From Candidatus Poribacteria bacterium (GTDB lineage: Bacteria; Poribacteria; WGA-4E; WGA-3G), in NCBI GenBank assembly GCA_012267415.1, contig JAAXGN010000049.1, positions 25,994 to 89,993 of the forward strand: 64,000 nt of DNA. The letters run 5' to 3'. Position 1 is the first letter of the stretch, and every line of letters starts with the position of its first letter. Position numbers and translations under genes: made by a program. Under the pieces are notes generated by a model. It was not told where the DNA came from. It searched no databases and worked only from the letters and a program-made list of their open reading frames with translations. Below are positions 27,580-36,921 of the stretch, in pieces.

Positions 27580-28311
27580 TTAGTGTGTAAGTGTATAGAT
27601 GACTGCGTTGATACCTATTTTCAACGCTATATTTGAATATTCTTTTGGATAGTAATCCTCTGCGGCGTGTTCCCATGCGTCTCCGAGGTCAGAATTGAAA
27701 CATATCATCATCATGAGTCGTCCTTTGTCATCAAAAACACCGAGATATCGTGCAGGATGTCCATCAAAACGTTCATAGGTCTGTCCACTAAAGAGTGCGC
27801 GTAGTCCAGGAATTTGAATCAGTTTTTCGATTTTATAGAAACAGCGAAAAACTGGATGGGTGATCGGTATATCCACAGGTTCTCGGTTTGGGAATATCTT
27901 TTTTAATTCTTTATAGAACCATTTCCACTCCAAGCCTCCGTGAAAGTCATCTACAAAGAGGAATCCGCCGCGTAGTAGGTATTCGCGTAGGTTCTGGGCA
28001 CCTGTCTTGCTCAGTCTCATACTTCCGACTTCTAATACATAAGCAAACGGATAATTGAATAGTTCCTCAGACCATACTGCGATTTTCTTACTATCGGGTG
28101 CTACGTCAATATTTGTCTGCTTGCGCAGTTGATAAATGAAGTTCCGGTCAGACGCGGGATAGTCTACCTCCCAATTACTGAGTGCTGTAAGGTCGCCTCT
28201 ATATTCAAGACGAACGAATGTGAAATCGTGTTCGGGATACGCAGCAGTATCCCGAACAACGTTTGGAAAAGATATAGTAAGTAGTGCTGAGAAGAGTATC
28301 GTAATTCGCAT
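27580..28311 (-). CDS. DUF4159 domain protein, exported
   Basis: 243 aa with a signal peptide (ITILFSALLTISFPNVV). The DUF4159 pattern is clear: FTFVRLEYRGD near the N-terminus, YPFAYVLEVGSMRLSKTGAQNLREYLLRGGFLFVDDFHG, and GRLMMMICFNSDLGDAWEH at the end. The fold resembles a glutamine-amidotransferase-like or ThuA-like Rossmann domain. Function unknown; family members occur with Bat/MoxR and toroid genes in planctomycetes. It starts 16 nt after the upstream PA14 gene stops, so the two form an operon. Confidence 0.85.
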   Translation of the reverse strand: MRITILFSALLTISFPNVVRDTAAYPEHDFTFVRLEYRGDLTALSNWEVDYPASDRNFIYQLRKQTNIDVAPDSKKIAVWSEELFNYPFAYVLEVGSMRLSKTGAQNLREYLLRGGFLFVDDFHGGLEWKWFYKELKKIFPNREPVDIPITHPVFRCFYKIEKLIQIPGLRALFSGQTYERFDGHPARYLGVFDDKGRLMMMICFNSDLGDAWEHAAEDYYPKEYSNIALKIGINAVIYTLTH

Positions 28312-28327
28312 ATCTTTCTAAAAATCT

Positions 28328-29428
28328 TCACTTATTCATTCGCTGTCTTAGTTTTCTCAATTCGTCCTGTATATTGTGTCTTCCCGGTTGGAAAATGACT
28401 TCAGGTGGCACAATTTGTCTTTTTTCACCTGGGGGTGTATAAAACCACTGCAGTGCGATTTTAAATCGTGGTCCTTGAAAATAGTGTATTTCAACCGGAT
28501 GAAAACCTACAGAGAGCGGTATTCGTGCTCGTCTCGTCTGTGGTTGATGCACGCCATCGTTGTCAATGACCAATTGTCCATCAATATATAACTTTGAACC
28601 GTCATCAGAGAGAATTTCAAAGGTGTATGTTCCGGGTATAGGTACAGCCAATTGTCCTTGAAAACGTATTGCGAAGTTTTCGACGATATTCTGCTTCTGT
28701 GGTGTGGGAAATCCTTCAGTAAAATCTCTGGTACGGACATCCAACTTTGACGTTGCAAAAGTATATATAGAGTAGAAACCGTCAAATTCAGGCATCCTAT
28801 AAATCGGACGACCAAATACGAAAACTTGTCCGACCAATCCGTGTCCTGGTATGAGATCGGTGTCAAAGATTCCGAGTCCCTGTATACCTTCGTCTAAATT
28901 GATTTTCGTGAGGTCATCAACACCTTGAAGGTGCGATAGTCTTCTCCCCATATCACTACCGACACCGCTTCCTGAACCGCCTCTTCCGGGGCCTTCTACG
29001 GTACCACCTGCGCCTCTCTTAATTGGATCAACAACGGGTCCCGATGGTTCTGTGCCTTCTTCTCCGAAACTCTTATTTGGGAGCGTAAGAAATTCCGTTT
29101 GTGGTATATCGGTATATGTAACGATTTCTGGTGCAAAATCATCATAGAAAAGTGCTTCTGGCGGGTTCATCTCTGGTGCATGTTTTGGTGCAGCCTGCGT
29201 CTTTGCGGGAGAACCACTATCATAACTACGTTTCTGCTGTGCCATCTTGTGCTGGCGTAATGCACGGCGTTTTAGTTGATCCGGTGTGCCTAACCTAAAG
29301 ATAACAAGCGATAAATCTTCATAAGGTTCGTGGAATTGTTTTAAGAGAAATGGTGAAATCAGTAGCATCAGAATGACATGTATCCCTAATGAGATAAGTA
29401 AAGATATTTTGGCTCTGTTTTTTTTCAT
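28328..29428 (-). CDS. Membrane-anchored PA14-domain protein with a TonB-like N-terminus
   Basis: 366 aa. Residues 1-10 are basic, then one membrane helix follows (ISLLISLGIHVILMLLISPFL), as in TonB/energy-transducer proteins. A proline- and glycine-rich linker (GGTVEGPGRGGSGSGVGSDMG) leads to a C-terminal PA14-type carbohydrate-binding domain (about 215-345: FAIRFQGQLAVPIPGTYTF, LSDDGSKLYIDGQLVIDNDG, PVEIHYFQGP). It is thus a periplasmic glycan-binding protein tethered to the inner membrane. First gene of an operon with the DUF4159 gene. Confidence 0.82.
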   Translation of the reverse strand: MKKNRAKISLLISLGIHVILMLLISPFLLKQFHEPYEDLSLVIFRLGTPDQLKRRALRQHKMAQQKRSYDSGSPAKTQAAPKHAPEMNPPEALFYDDFAPEIVTYTDIPQTEFLTLPNKSFGEEGTEPSGPVVDPIKRGAGGTVEGPGRGGSGSGVGSDMGRRLSHLQGVDDLTKINLDEGIQGLGIFDTDLIPGHGLVGQVFVFGRPIYRMPEFDGFYSIYTFATSKLDVRTRDFTEGFPTPQKQNIVENFAIRFQGQLAVPIPGTYTFEILSDDGSKLYIDGQLVIDNDGVHQPQTRRARIPLSVGFHPVEIHYFQGPRFKIALQWFYTPPGEKRQIVPPEVIFQPGRHNIQDELRKLRQRMNK

Positions 29429-29649
29429 AATAACTTTTCTCCTTTTTATCTATACGATGTCGGATGACACAATTCAGCGTGTGCTGTAACTATTATAGGC
29501 TTGTGCAAAAAGGGTCGTTTACATGAAGGTGTTACGATACATCATTAAAAACGGGATTTCTTATGAAGTGTTTACTATTTTACCAGATTAAGTATTTCGT
29601 TGTCAAATTTGAGATTAAGGATCAATAGGGGATGTGTAAAGTAATTGTC

Positions 29650-29930
29650 ACCGTTTTGTCTGAATCGCGGATTACGCGGAGGACACGGAAGACGCGGAAG
29701 GATGTTTTTGGGATTTCAATGTATTTTCACAACTATCAGGGTTCTGTGAGCTAAGCCGGTAGGTGCGATATCCTTATCGCACCGGATGCTACGCGAAAAC
29801 CTCTTATGAAACGGGTTGAGACAGATCCGGTGCGATAAGGATATCGCACCTACCGGCCTGGGAAAGAAAGGATATCGCACCTACCGGCCTAGTGAAATCA
29901 AAATTACCTGATTATTTATTTAATCTTCAT
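29650..29930. repeat. Cluster of GCGATAT-family hairpins and a half inner element
   Basis: 29650-29700 has the phrase TTTTGTCTGAATCGCGGATT shared with 33551. A head-to-head pair of GCGATAT hairpins (29755-29785 and 29827-29858) with a spacer containing AAAACCTCTTATGAAAC follows, then a third half copy (29868-29890). The right end of the ATGAAGATTAA element closes it at about 29930 (TTTAATCTTCAT). No left end of that element is visible. The rest of 29429-29988 holds no gene that I can see. Confidence 0.75.
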
Positions 29931-29950
29931 TAGGGGGACTATTAAATCTC

Positions 29951-29979
29951 TTGAATGTTAGTGGTCTATATGGTATCAT
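29951..29979 (+). promoter_or_regulatory. Candidate promoter of the DUF488/RecQ operon
   Basis: TTGAAT (29951-29956) and TATCAT (29974-29979), 17 bp apart. The predicted start is within a few bases of the ATG at 29989 and no ribosome-binding site is visible, so the first gene may be read from a leaderless mRNA. Confidence 0.4.
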
Positions 29980-29988
29980 CTACCTATC

Positions 29989-30543
29989 ATGGAAAGATCA
30001 ACAGACACCGTCCCAATTTATACGATAGGCTACGGGAGCCGCTCAATCGAAGATTTCATTGCAGTGCTTCAGCAGTACCGGATTGCTTACCTGATTGATG
30101 TTCGCTCTATTCCGCATTCCGGGTATAAGCCGGAGTTTTCCAAAAGACCGCTTAAGAACAGACTGGAACGTCACGATATTCGTTATGTGTATATGGGTGA
30201 CTTAATCGGTGGGAAACCTGATGATGAATCCTGTTATGTAAACGGGATTGTTGATTACGAAAAGGTGAAGAATGCGGCGTTTTTCCAACGCGGTATTGAA
30301 CGTCTACACACTGCATTCTCGCAACAGCAGCGCGTTGCGCTTATGTGCAGCGAGGGAAAACCTGAGCAGTGCCACCGAACTAAACTTATCGGCGCAACCC
30401 TCATTACACAGGATTTACCTGTTGTTCATATTGACGAAAATAGTGAAGAGGTAACACAGGAAGAGGTAATTGAACGTATTACGGGTGGACAGATGAGTCT
30501 GTTCGGTGCGGAGACGTTTCATTCCCGCAAGAAATATCAGTAA
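29989..30543 (+). CDS. DUF488 family protein 1
   Basis: 184 aa. Family hallmarks are IYTIGYGSRSIEDFIAVLQ, LIDVRSIPHSGYKPEFSK and the C-terminal LMCSEGKPEQCHR cysteine-histidine motif. The biochemical activity of DUF488 is not established to my knowledge; the conserved Arg/Cys/His cluster suggests an enzyme. First gene of a three-gene unit: the next DUF488 starts at the base after this stop codon. No ribosome-binding site precedes the ATG, fitting a leaderless message. Confidence 0.85.
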   Translation: MERSTDTVPIYTIGYGSRSIEDFIAVLQQYRIAYLIDVRSIPHSGYKPEFSKRPLKNRLERHDIRYVYMGDLIGGKPDDESCYVNGIVDYEKVKNAAFFQRGIERLHTAFSQQQRVALMCSEGKPEQCHRTKLIGATLITQDLPVVHIDENSEEVTQEEVIERITGGQMSLFGAETFHSRKKYQ

Positions 30544-31038
30544 ATGTTTATGAACATAAAAATTGTCACCATCGGTGTATACGGGTTTGACGAAGTTAGT
30601 TTCTTTGAGGCATTATGTAAAGCAAAGGTTGATACCTTCTGCGATATCCGAAACCGAAGAGGTGTCCGAGGGGCAACTTACGCATTTGCAAATAGTAAAC
30701 GGTTGCAGACACGGCTTGAAGAACTTGGCATCCGCTACATGTATCGTAAAGACCTTGGACCAACAAAAAATGTCCGAGAAAAGCAAGCTGCAGCGGATAA
30801 AGCAACTAAAACTCCCAAACGCAAACGGACTGAACTTGGTGAGACGTTTATTAAGGCATACCACGTTGAATGCCTCAATGCCTTTGACCCACAAAGTTTA
30901 CTTGACGAATTAGAACCGGATGCACAGGTTGTTGCACTGTTTTGTGTTGAAACTGCCCCTGAAGCGTGCCATCGCTCTTTAGTTGCGGAAAAGTTGGCGA
31001 ATACATTTAGTTTAGAGGTAGAAGATATTTTACCATGA
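30544..31038 (+). CDS. DUF488 family protein 2
   Basis: 164 aa, a second and divergent member of the family: IVTIGVYGFDEVSFFEAL, FCDIRNRRGVRGATYAFANSKRL, and the motif LFCVETAPEACHRS. A basic insert (KAATKTPKRKR-like, about 80-98) is specific to this copy. The start codon directly follows the stop of DUF488 protein 1, and its own last four bases overlap the start of the RecQ gene (ATGA arrangement). Two unlike DUF488 proteins together may form a heterodimer; that is inference. Confidence 0.83.
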   Translation: MFMNIKIVTIGVYGFDEVSFFEALCKAKVDTFCDIRNRRGVRGATYAFANSKRLQTRLEELGIRYMYRKDLGPTKNVREKQAAADKATKTPKRKRTELGETFIKAYHVECLNAFDPQSLLDELEPDAQVVALFCVETAPEACHRSLVAEKLANTFSLEVEDILP

Positions 31039-33518
31039 GAGTGTTAATTGTTGCGAAAACCCGTATGGGTAGTGGTGCTTGTATTGGCGGGATTACCGAG
31101 ACAGGAGAAAGTGTTAGACTGGTTCCGTTGCATGCTGATCCGCACGATGGTGCGAACAGAGAGTATAATGTAGGTGATATTTGGGAAATTAGTGCAGAAC
31201 CCGTGCCAGAAACTTCGCTTGTTCCACCGCATGTGGAAGATTACGTGGTTCATGAAAAACAATTAATACATGCCACCCAAGACACGAAATGTTTAGTGAG
31301 TTCTATTGAACTCTTGATGCCTCCGAAAACTGGAAATCCTCAAGTGCTGTATGAAGGACTATTATGTGCAACACGTAATGGTGCCCTTTACGTTCGAGCT
31401 GGAAACGATGTCCCATCTTGCAGCACAGTCTTTTGGAGACCTGACCTACCTCTTGAACGTGATACAGACGATAAACGAATACGATATCGGTATCCCACCG
31501 ATAATGGGGGTTGTACGCTTACCTTCGTCGGTTTCCAGGAACCGCTTGAGATGATTCCAGAAAACATGCTCTTACGTGTGTCACTTGCACATCGCTGGAG
31601 ACCCGAAGATCGACCTGACCTTGAAGAACGACACTATGTTCAGATTTCAGGTTGGTTTCTTGAGAATGTAGAACAAGCACAAGCGGAACATTCTACAGAA
31701 GCTGAACTCTCACTATTACAGGTTTCAACACAAAAACCGTTAGACGTACTTCAGAGTGTATTTGGACATAAGGCGTTTCGTCCTTATCAGAATGTAATAA
31801 TAGATAATATTCTTGACGGGCATGATGCTTTAGTTGTTCTACCGACAGGTGGCGGAAAGTCTCTCTGCTATCAATTACCTGCCCTTATTTTTGATGGTAT
31901 GACTGTCGTTGTTTCACCATTAATTTCTCTTATGGAGGATCAAGTGGTGAAGTTGCGAAACAGGAATATCAATGCCGCTTTCCTTAACAGTATGCTTAGT
32001 CATTCAACGTATTTAAAGACAATGCAGTCAGTTAGGAACGGTGACATCAAATTACTTTATGTTGCTCCGGAAACGCTCGTACGACCTGAAATACTTGTGA
32101 TGCTTGATGAATCAGATGTTAGATGTCTTGCGATTGATGAGGCACACTGTATATCGCAGTGGGGACACGATTTTCGTCCTGATTATCGTGACCTTGTTTC
32201 CGTTCGAGACCGCTTCCAAAACGCTGTTTGTGTTGCCTTAACTGCAACTGCAACTACCCGGGTTCAAAATGACATCCAGCAATTACTCAACATCTCTGCT
32301 GAAAATACTTTTATTGCCAGTTTTGACAGGAAAAACCTATACATCTCTGTTGAACCGAAAGTTGAATTATTAGGACAAACACTCGCTTTCCTACGTAAAC
32401 ATCCGCAAGAATCAGGTATTATTTATTGCCAAACGATAAAGCAGGTAGAATCATTATGTCGCAATTTAGAAGCCAGACGTTATGTTATTTGTCCCTATCA
32501 TGCAAAATTAGATAGCGAAACGCGGAAACAGAATCAGGAAGCTTTTATTAAGGGGGATACGCAGATAATAGTAGCAACAGTTGCCTTTGGCATGGGAATA
32601 GATAAAGCTGATGTGCGGTTTGTGCTTCACGCGGGGTTACCGAAAGAACCCGAATCTTATTATCAGGAGATTGGTCGTAGTGGTCGCGATGGACTTCCAG
32701 CGGAATGCCTGTTATTGTTTAGTTATGGTGATGTAGATACCATAAATCACTTCATAGACAAGGGAGCAGCATCTGAAAGAGGTGGACGAAAGGAACGTTT
32801 GCAAACACTTGTGTCGTGGGCAACTGCTAATACCTGTCGGCGTAAAATGATGTTATCCTACTTCGGTGAGGATTATGAACAGGATACTTGCGGTATGTGT
32901 GACAATTGTCGTAATGCTGATGCGAATCGTGTTGACATGACAATTCCTGCTCAGAAGTTTCTATCTTGCATACTTCGGACAGGTGAATTGTTTGGTGAAG
33001 CTTATATTATAGACGTTTTACGAGGTTCGCAACAGAAGAGGATTCTGGAAAACAGACATGACCGTCTCTCTACCTACGGGATTGGAACAGACTATAGTAA
33101 GATGCAGTGGCGATATATGTCCTACCAATTCATTCAAAACAATCTGTTAGCACGAGACGCTCAACACGGAGGACTCAGCGTAACAGAAAAAGGTTGGCAG
33201 GTGTTGAACGGAGGAACCCGTTTCTCCGGACTATCAGTAGATTCTGTTCACCGCGCAACAGCTGAAATTCTTTCAGACTATGATACAGGCCTATTTGAAT
33301 TGCTCCGAGTTGAACGAGACAGAATAGCAAAACTTGAAGATGTGCAGCACTTTGTAGTTTTCCACGATAAAGCATTGCAAGCGATGGCAACCTATTATCC
33401 AACTACTATAGAGTCCTTCCAGTTGATGCACGGTGTTGGTCCAGCGAAAACAGAAAAATATGCCAATACTTTCTTACCGATTATTCAAGATTATTGTAAG
33501 GAGCATGGGATTGATTGA
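31035..33518 (+). CDS. RecQ-family helicase with an N-terminal OB-like domain
   Basis: 827 aa. Residues 1-215 are an extra domain (MRVLIVAKTRMGSGACIGGI, SVRLVPLH, YNVGDIWEIS, FWRPDLPL) resembling the dual-OB domain often linked to DUF488 genes. The helicase core follows: FRPYQ, Walker A PTGGGKS (270-276), DEAH (368-371), a SAT-like TATATT, and GRSGRDG. Then comes the RecQ zinc module (CRRKMMLSYFGEDYEQDTCGMCDNC), a winged-helix region, and an HRDC domain at the end (ATYYPTTIESFQLMHGVGPAKTEKY). It would unwind DNA 3' to 5'. Translationally coupled to DUF488 protein 2. It is unlikely to be the housekeeping RecQ because of the fusion and the tight operon. Confidence 0.9.
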   Translation: MRVLIVAKTRMGSGACIGGITETGESVRLVPLHADPHDGANREYNVGDIWEISAEPVPETSLVPPHVEDYVVHEKQLIHATQDTKCLVSSIELLMPPKTGNPQVLYEGLLCATRNGALYVRAGNDVPSCSTVFWRPDLPLERDTDDKRIRYRYPTDNGGCTLTFVGFQEPLEMIPENMLLRVSLAHRWRPEDRPDLEERHYVQISGWFLENVEQAQAEHSTEAELSLLQVSTQKPLDVLQSVFGHKAFRPYQNVIIDNILDGHDALVVLPTGGGKSLCYQLPALIFDGMTVVVSPLISLMEDQVVKLRNRNINAAFLNSMLSHSTYLKTMQSVRNGDIKLLYVAPETLVRPEILVMLDESDVRCLAIDEAHCISQWGHDFRPDYRDLVSVRDRFQNAVCVALTATATTRVQNDIQQLLNISAENTFIASFDRKNLYISVEPKVELLGQTLAFLRKHPQESGIIYCQTIKQVESLCRNLEARRYVICPYHAKLDSETRKQNQEAFIKGDTQIIVATVAFGMGIDKADVRFVLHAGLPKEPESYYQEIGRSGRDGLPAECLLLFSYGDVDTINHFIDKGAASERGGRKERLQTLVSWATANTCRRKMMLSYFGEDYEQDTCGMCDNCRNADANRVDMTIPAQKFLSCILRTGELFGEAYIIDVLRGSQQKRILENRHDRLSTYGIGTDYSKMQWRYMSYQFIQNNLLARDAQHGGLSVTEKGWQVLNGGTRFSGLSVDSVHRATAEILSDYDTGLFELLRVERDRIAKLEDVQHFVVFHDKALQAMATYYPTTIESFQLMHGVGPAKTEKYANTFLPIIQDYCKEHGID

Positions 33519-33837
33519 CATGCCGGGTGTGTCAAGTTTTTGTCACTCTTTTTGTCTGAATCGCGGATATACACGGATGACACAGATTTCGCAGATTATT
33601 GACTTGGTATATCAAGTGAATCCTGATAGAATTAGCGTAATAGTGTAAATTAAACATAAACAGAAACGCCTATTTATCAGTACCCTAATCCGCGTAATCC
33701 GATAAATCTGTGAAAAACCGTGATTCAGACAACAAGTGCGGTTAGCGAACCCTTTCTCGTCAAATGCACTTAATCACAGCATTAGCCTCAAGTATTTTCT
33801 TTAAAATTCACGATTTTTCTTTCAACTTTGACATTCT
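33519..33837. repeat. Inverted-repeat element with the GTCTGAATCGCGG motif
   Basis: 33553-33577 (TTGTCTGAATCGCGGATAT...) and 33718-33732 (CCGTGATTCAGACAA) are inverted ends of a unit of about 180 bp. Its interior repeats phrases such as GATGACACAGATTTCGCAG and CGCGTAATCCGATAAATC. A relative lies at 29650-29700. No gene; the ECF promoter of the next gene follows. Confidence 0.65.
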
Positions 33838-33866
33838 TGCAACCCATCATCCACAAAATCGCGTCA
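33838..33866 (+). promoter_or_regulatory. ECF-type promoter of the first sigma-WD40 gene
   Basis: TGCAACC (33838-33844) and CGTCAC (33862-33867) with 17 bp between the -35 element and CGTC. The same layout precedes the second sigma gene at 37040, embedded in otherwise diverged sequence. ECF promoters typically have AAC in the -35 and CGTC in the -10, so autoregulation is likely. Confidence 0.6.
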
Positions 33867-33905
33867 CTATAGATTGTACGCCTAAATAGATTATGGAGGT
33901 TCCTG

Positions 33906-36650
33906 ATGGAAAAAGATGACGTTCAACTCATTCACAAAACATTATCAGGTGACGAAGCTGCATTCAGCGAGTTAGTGAAAAAACATCAGAAAAGTGTGCA
34001 TGCACTTGCATGGCGAAAAATCGGTGATTTCCATATCGCTGAAGAAATTACGCAAGATACTTTCCTGCTGGCATATAAAAGACTTGCTTCACTGAAAAAT
34101 CCGAGTCAGTTTGCTGGGTGGCTCTACGTCATAACAGATCGACAATGCAAAGCATGGTTCCGTAAGAAGCGGTTGAACATGCAATCTTTGGAGGTAACTA
34201 GTGAAGAAACACTCGAAAAAACCGCTTACACAGACTATATCTGTGAACAACGTGAGGATGCAGCTGTTGAACACAGACGTAAAATCGTGCAAAAACTCAT
34301 GGAAAAACTGCCAGAAAGCGAACGTACGGTGATGGTACTCCATTATCTTGGAGAAATGAGTTGTGAAGCGATCAGTAAGTTTTTGGGGGTCTCTCAGGGC
34401 ACGATTAAAAGTCGTCTCAAACGGGCACGGGAACGGCTAAAAAATGAAGAACACATAATTCGCGAAACCTTCAGTAGTGTTCCGTTACATCCAAATCTAA
34501 CTGATAACATCATGCAGCGTATTGATACAATCGAACAGACATCCCCTTCAACGGGTAAACCGTTGCTACCGTTCGCAGCTTTAGGTGCATCTGCTATTTT
34601 GGTTATCTTGTTGATGGGTGCAAGCAAGCAATTCACTACTAATTTTCAGAAGCCATTTAGTGTTGATGCACGATCAGAACCTACGATTGAAATCGTCAAC
34701 GCACCAGTAGTTCTAAATATTCAATCAAAACCCCAATTGCAAAACCGGATTGGTGGCAATAAAAGTAGCAAAAACAGGAACGACAGTCTAACAGAAGGAA
34801 CAGAAAAAATGGAAAACAACCTAACACAAGATGCTATGCAATGGAATCTGCCTGAAGATGCTAAAGCACGCTTCGGTAAAGGACATATAGATGAAATACA
34901 GTATTCGCCTAATGGAACAGTACTTGCAGTGGCGAGTGATATTGGTATTTGGATCTACGATTCAGCTACACATCAAGAGATCGCACTCCTTACAGATCAT
35001 GAGGGTGAAGTTACCGATCTGACCTTCAGTCCTGAAGGCCGCTATTTTGCAAGTAGGAGTAAACATAATAGCGAAGAAGGTAAAATACTGCTATGGGATA
35101 GGACATCGGGGACGCAAACAACACTTGCAGTGGATACACGCGTGTTCCTAAACATCGGTCTGAGATTTAGTCCAGATGGGAAGACTCTTGCCTGTGGAAT
35201 CGGAGATACTGTTACACTTTGGGATTCCGCCACCGGAGAACAGAAGTCTACACTCACTAACGAGACAATAGAAAATAACATTTATTTATCCTTTTCTATG
35301 GATGGAGCAACAGTCGTTTGTGTTAATGGGGAAGGAACTGTCAGTCTGTGGGATCAGATCACTGCTAAACATAAGAAGACAATTTCAGGACAGAAAATGA
35401 TTACGTTGAGTGCAGCGTTGAGTCCAGATAGAAAAACAATTGCTACGGGTTGTCAGAATGGTGCTGTCTACCTGCGCGACTTAGACACAGGTGAACTTAA
35501 ATCTGCACTCAAGGAACACATCTGGGATGTTGACAATTTAGTGTTCAGTCCGGATGGAGCAATCCTCGCGAGTGCTTCGTATGTTGATAACACAATTTGC
35601 CTATGGGATGTGGATACCGGTGAGCGCATGCGAACTCTCACAGGACACACGTGGGATATTCGCGACATAGCGTTCAGTCCGGATGGAAAAACAATTGTCA
35701 GCGGGGGTGCTGATGATAGCATTCGTTTTTGGGATGTACATACAGGTAACCAGAAACATATCATCACTGGACATACGAATTTTGTTGCAAGCGTGGCGTT
35801 CAGTCCAGATGGAAAGTTAATCGCAACCGGCTATGACAGTCGTAATATTCGCTTCTCGGATGTAAACACAGGACAACCAGTCAAAACATTTGATGGATTC
35901 AAGGATTGGATTCCAAGCATAGTATTTACAACTGACGGAAAAACCCTTGTGTGTGGCAGCGGCGAAAACGTCCACATACTGGATTCACAGACTGGTGAAC
36001 ACAAAATGGTACTCACTCGACAAACGAGCAGTAAACAAAGGAGCGGTATTCATAGTGTCGCACTCAGTCCGGATGAGAAAACAATCGCCAGTGGTAGTGA
36101 AGACAATACTATCTGTCTATGGGATATGTTCACCGGCAAACAGGAAAAAATACTCATAGGACATACACACAGAGTCTATAGTGTAGCATTTAGTCCAGAC
36201 GGAAAGACCCTCGCAAGTGGCAGTGATGACAATACTGTACGATTATGGCGTGTTGACACTGGCGAGACTCAGACGATACTTGCCGGACATACACATGAAT
36301 TTGAAGGAGTCAAGAGCGTTGCTTTCAGTCCAGATGGGAAAACTCTCGCAAGTGGCGGTGGTGATAACATCATCCACCTATGGGATATAGATACAGGGGA
36401 AATTAATATGACGCTTATTGGCCATACACATTGGGTGTTCAGTCTGGCGTTCAGTCCTGATGGTAAAACCCTCGCAAGTGGGAGCGTAGACAGCGACATT
36501 CGTCTATGGGATCCACACATAGGTCAGCAAAAGAAAACGTTGACAGGTCATACAGGTTGGGTCAGAAGTATCGCTTTTAGTCCTGATGGGAAAACACTCG
36601 TGAGTGGCAGTGACGATGGCACTGTACTCATTTGGGAGATTGATCCTTAA
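33906..36650 (+). CDS. ECF sigma factor-transmembrane-WD40 fusion protein
   Basis: 914 aa. Residues 1-180 are a complete ECF sigma factor: region 2 (AFSELVKKHQKSVHALAW, IAEEITQDTFLLAYKRL) and region 4 (LPESERTVMVLHYLGEMSCEAISKFLGVSQGTIKSRLKRARERL). A single membrane helix lies at about 221-238 (LPFAALGASAILVILLMG). From about 325 to the end there are about 13 WD40 repeats (FSPDGKTLASGSDDNTVRLW type), enough for two propellers. A second start site with AGAAGGAA 9 nt before ATG 34809 (residue 302) sits exactly at the WD40 boundary. Such a chain could tether the sigma domain to the membrane under control of the propeller. An ECF promoter precedes the gene. Confidence 0.9.
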   Translation: MEKDDVQLIHKTLSGDEAAFSELVKKHQKSVHALAWRKIGDFHIAEEITQDTFLLAYKRLASLKNPSQFAGWLYVITDRQCKAWFRKKRLNMQSLEVTSEETLEKTAYTDYICEQREDAAVEHRRKIVQKLMEKLPESERTVMVLHYLGEMSCEAISKFLGVSQGTIKSRLKRARERLKNEEHIIRETFSSVPLHPNLTDNIMQRIDTIEQTSPSTGKPLLPFAALGASAILVILLMGASKQFTTNFQKPFSVDARSEPTIEIVNAPVVLNIQSKPQLQNRIGGNKSSKNRNDSLTEGTEKMENNLTQDAMQWNLPEDAKARFGKGHIDEIQYSPNGTVLAVASDIGIWIYDSATHQEIALLTDHEGEVTDLTFSPEGRYFASRSKHNSEEGKILLWDRTSGTQTTLAVDTRVFLNIGLRFSPDGKTLACGIGDTVTLWDSATGEQKSTLTNETIENNIYLSFSMDGATVVCVNGEGTVSLWDQITAKHKKTISGQKMITLSAALSPDRKTIATGCQNGAVYLRDLDTGELKSALKEHIWDVDNLVFSPDGAILASASYVDNTICLWDVDTGERMRTLTGHTWDIRDIAFSPDGKTIVSGGADDSIRFWDVHTGNQKHIITGHTNFVASVAFSPDGKLIATGYDSRNIRFSDVNTGQPVKTFDGFKDWIPSIVFTTDGKTLVCGSGENVHILDSQTGEHKMVLTRQTSSKQRSGIHSVALSPDEKTIASGSEDNTICLWDMFTGKQEKILIGHTHRVYSVAFSPDGKTLASGSDDNTVRLWRVDTGETQTILAGHTHEFEGVKSVAFSPDGKTLASGGGDNIIHLWDIDTGEINMTLIGHTHWVFSLAFSPDGKTLASGSVDSDIRLWDPHIGQQKKTLTGHTGWVRSIAFSPDGKTLVSGSDDGTVLIWEIDP

Positions 36651-36738
36651 TGTCTCCAATGCCTAACACCTGCGTTGGTAATATTACAGTTCTTTGTTTG
36701 TGTCTTATAGTGAAATCTATAATTATTTGCATACAATT

Positions 36739-36921
36739 GTAGCGCAAACTTTATGAAGATTAAGAATTAAATCGGGTAATATTTCAACGGGCAATGAATT
36801 GCCCTACTACAAACGGGCGTGTTCGTAGTAGGGCAATTCATTGCCCGTCGATTACCCAAAGGATTTTTTAATCTTCATTTAGTTTGCGGACACTACTGCA
36901 CAAACTAAAAGTTTGTGCTAC
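36739..36921. repeat. Split and intact CAAACT-family hairpins with inner element
   Basis: GTAGCGCAAACT (36739-36750) and AGTTTGCG (36881-36888) form one hairpin whose loop holds an inner element at 36753-36878 (126 bp, ATGAAGATTAA inverted ends). That element carries an inverted pair of GGGCAAT-family GTAG hairpins. An intact copy of the outer hairpin follows at 36898-36921. The remainder of 36651-37105 contains only the promoter of the next gene. Confidence 0.8.

Noticed and set aside
35042..36520. Several minus-strand frames opposite the WD40 repeats
   Set aside because: They mirror the repeat period of the sense strand and have no independent evidence.
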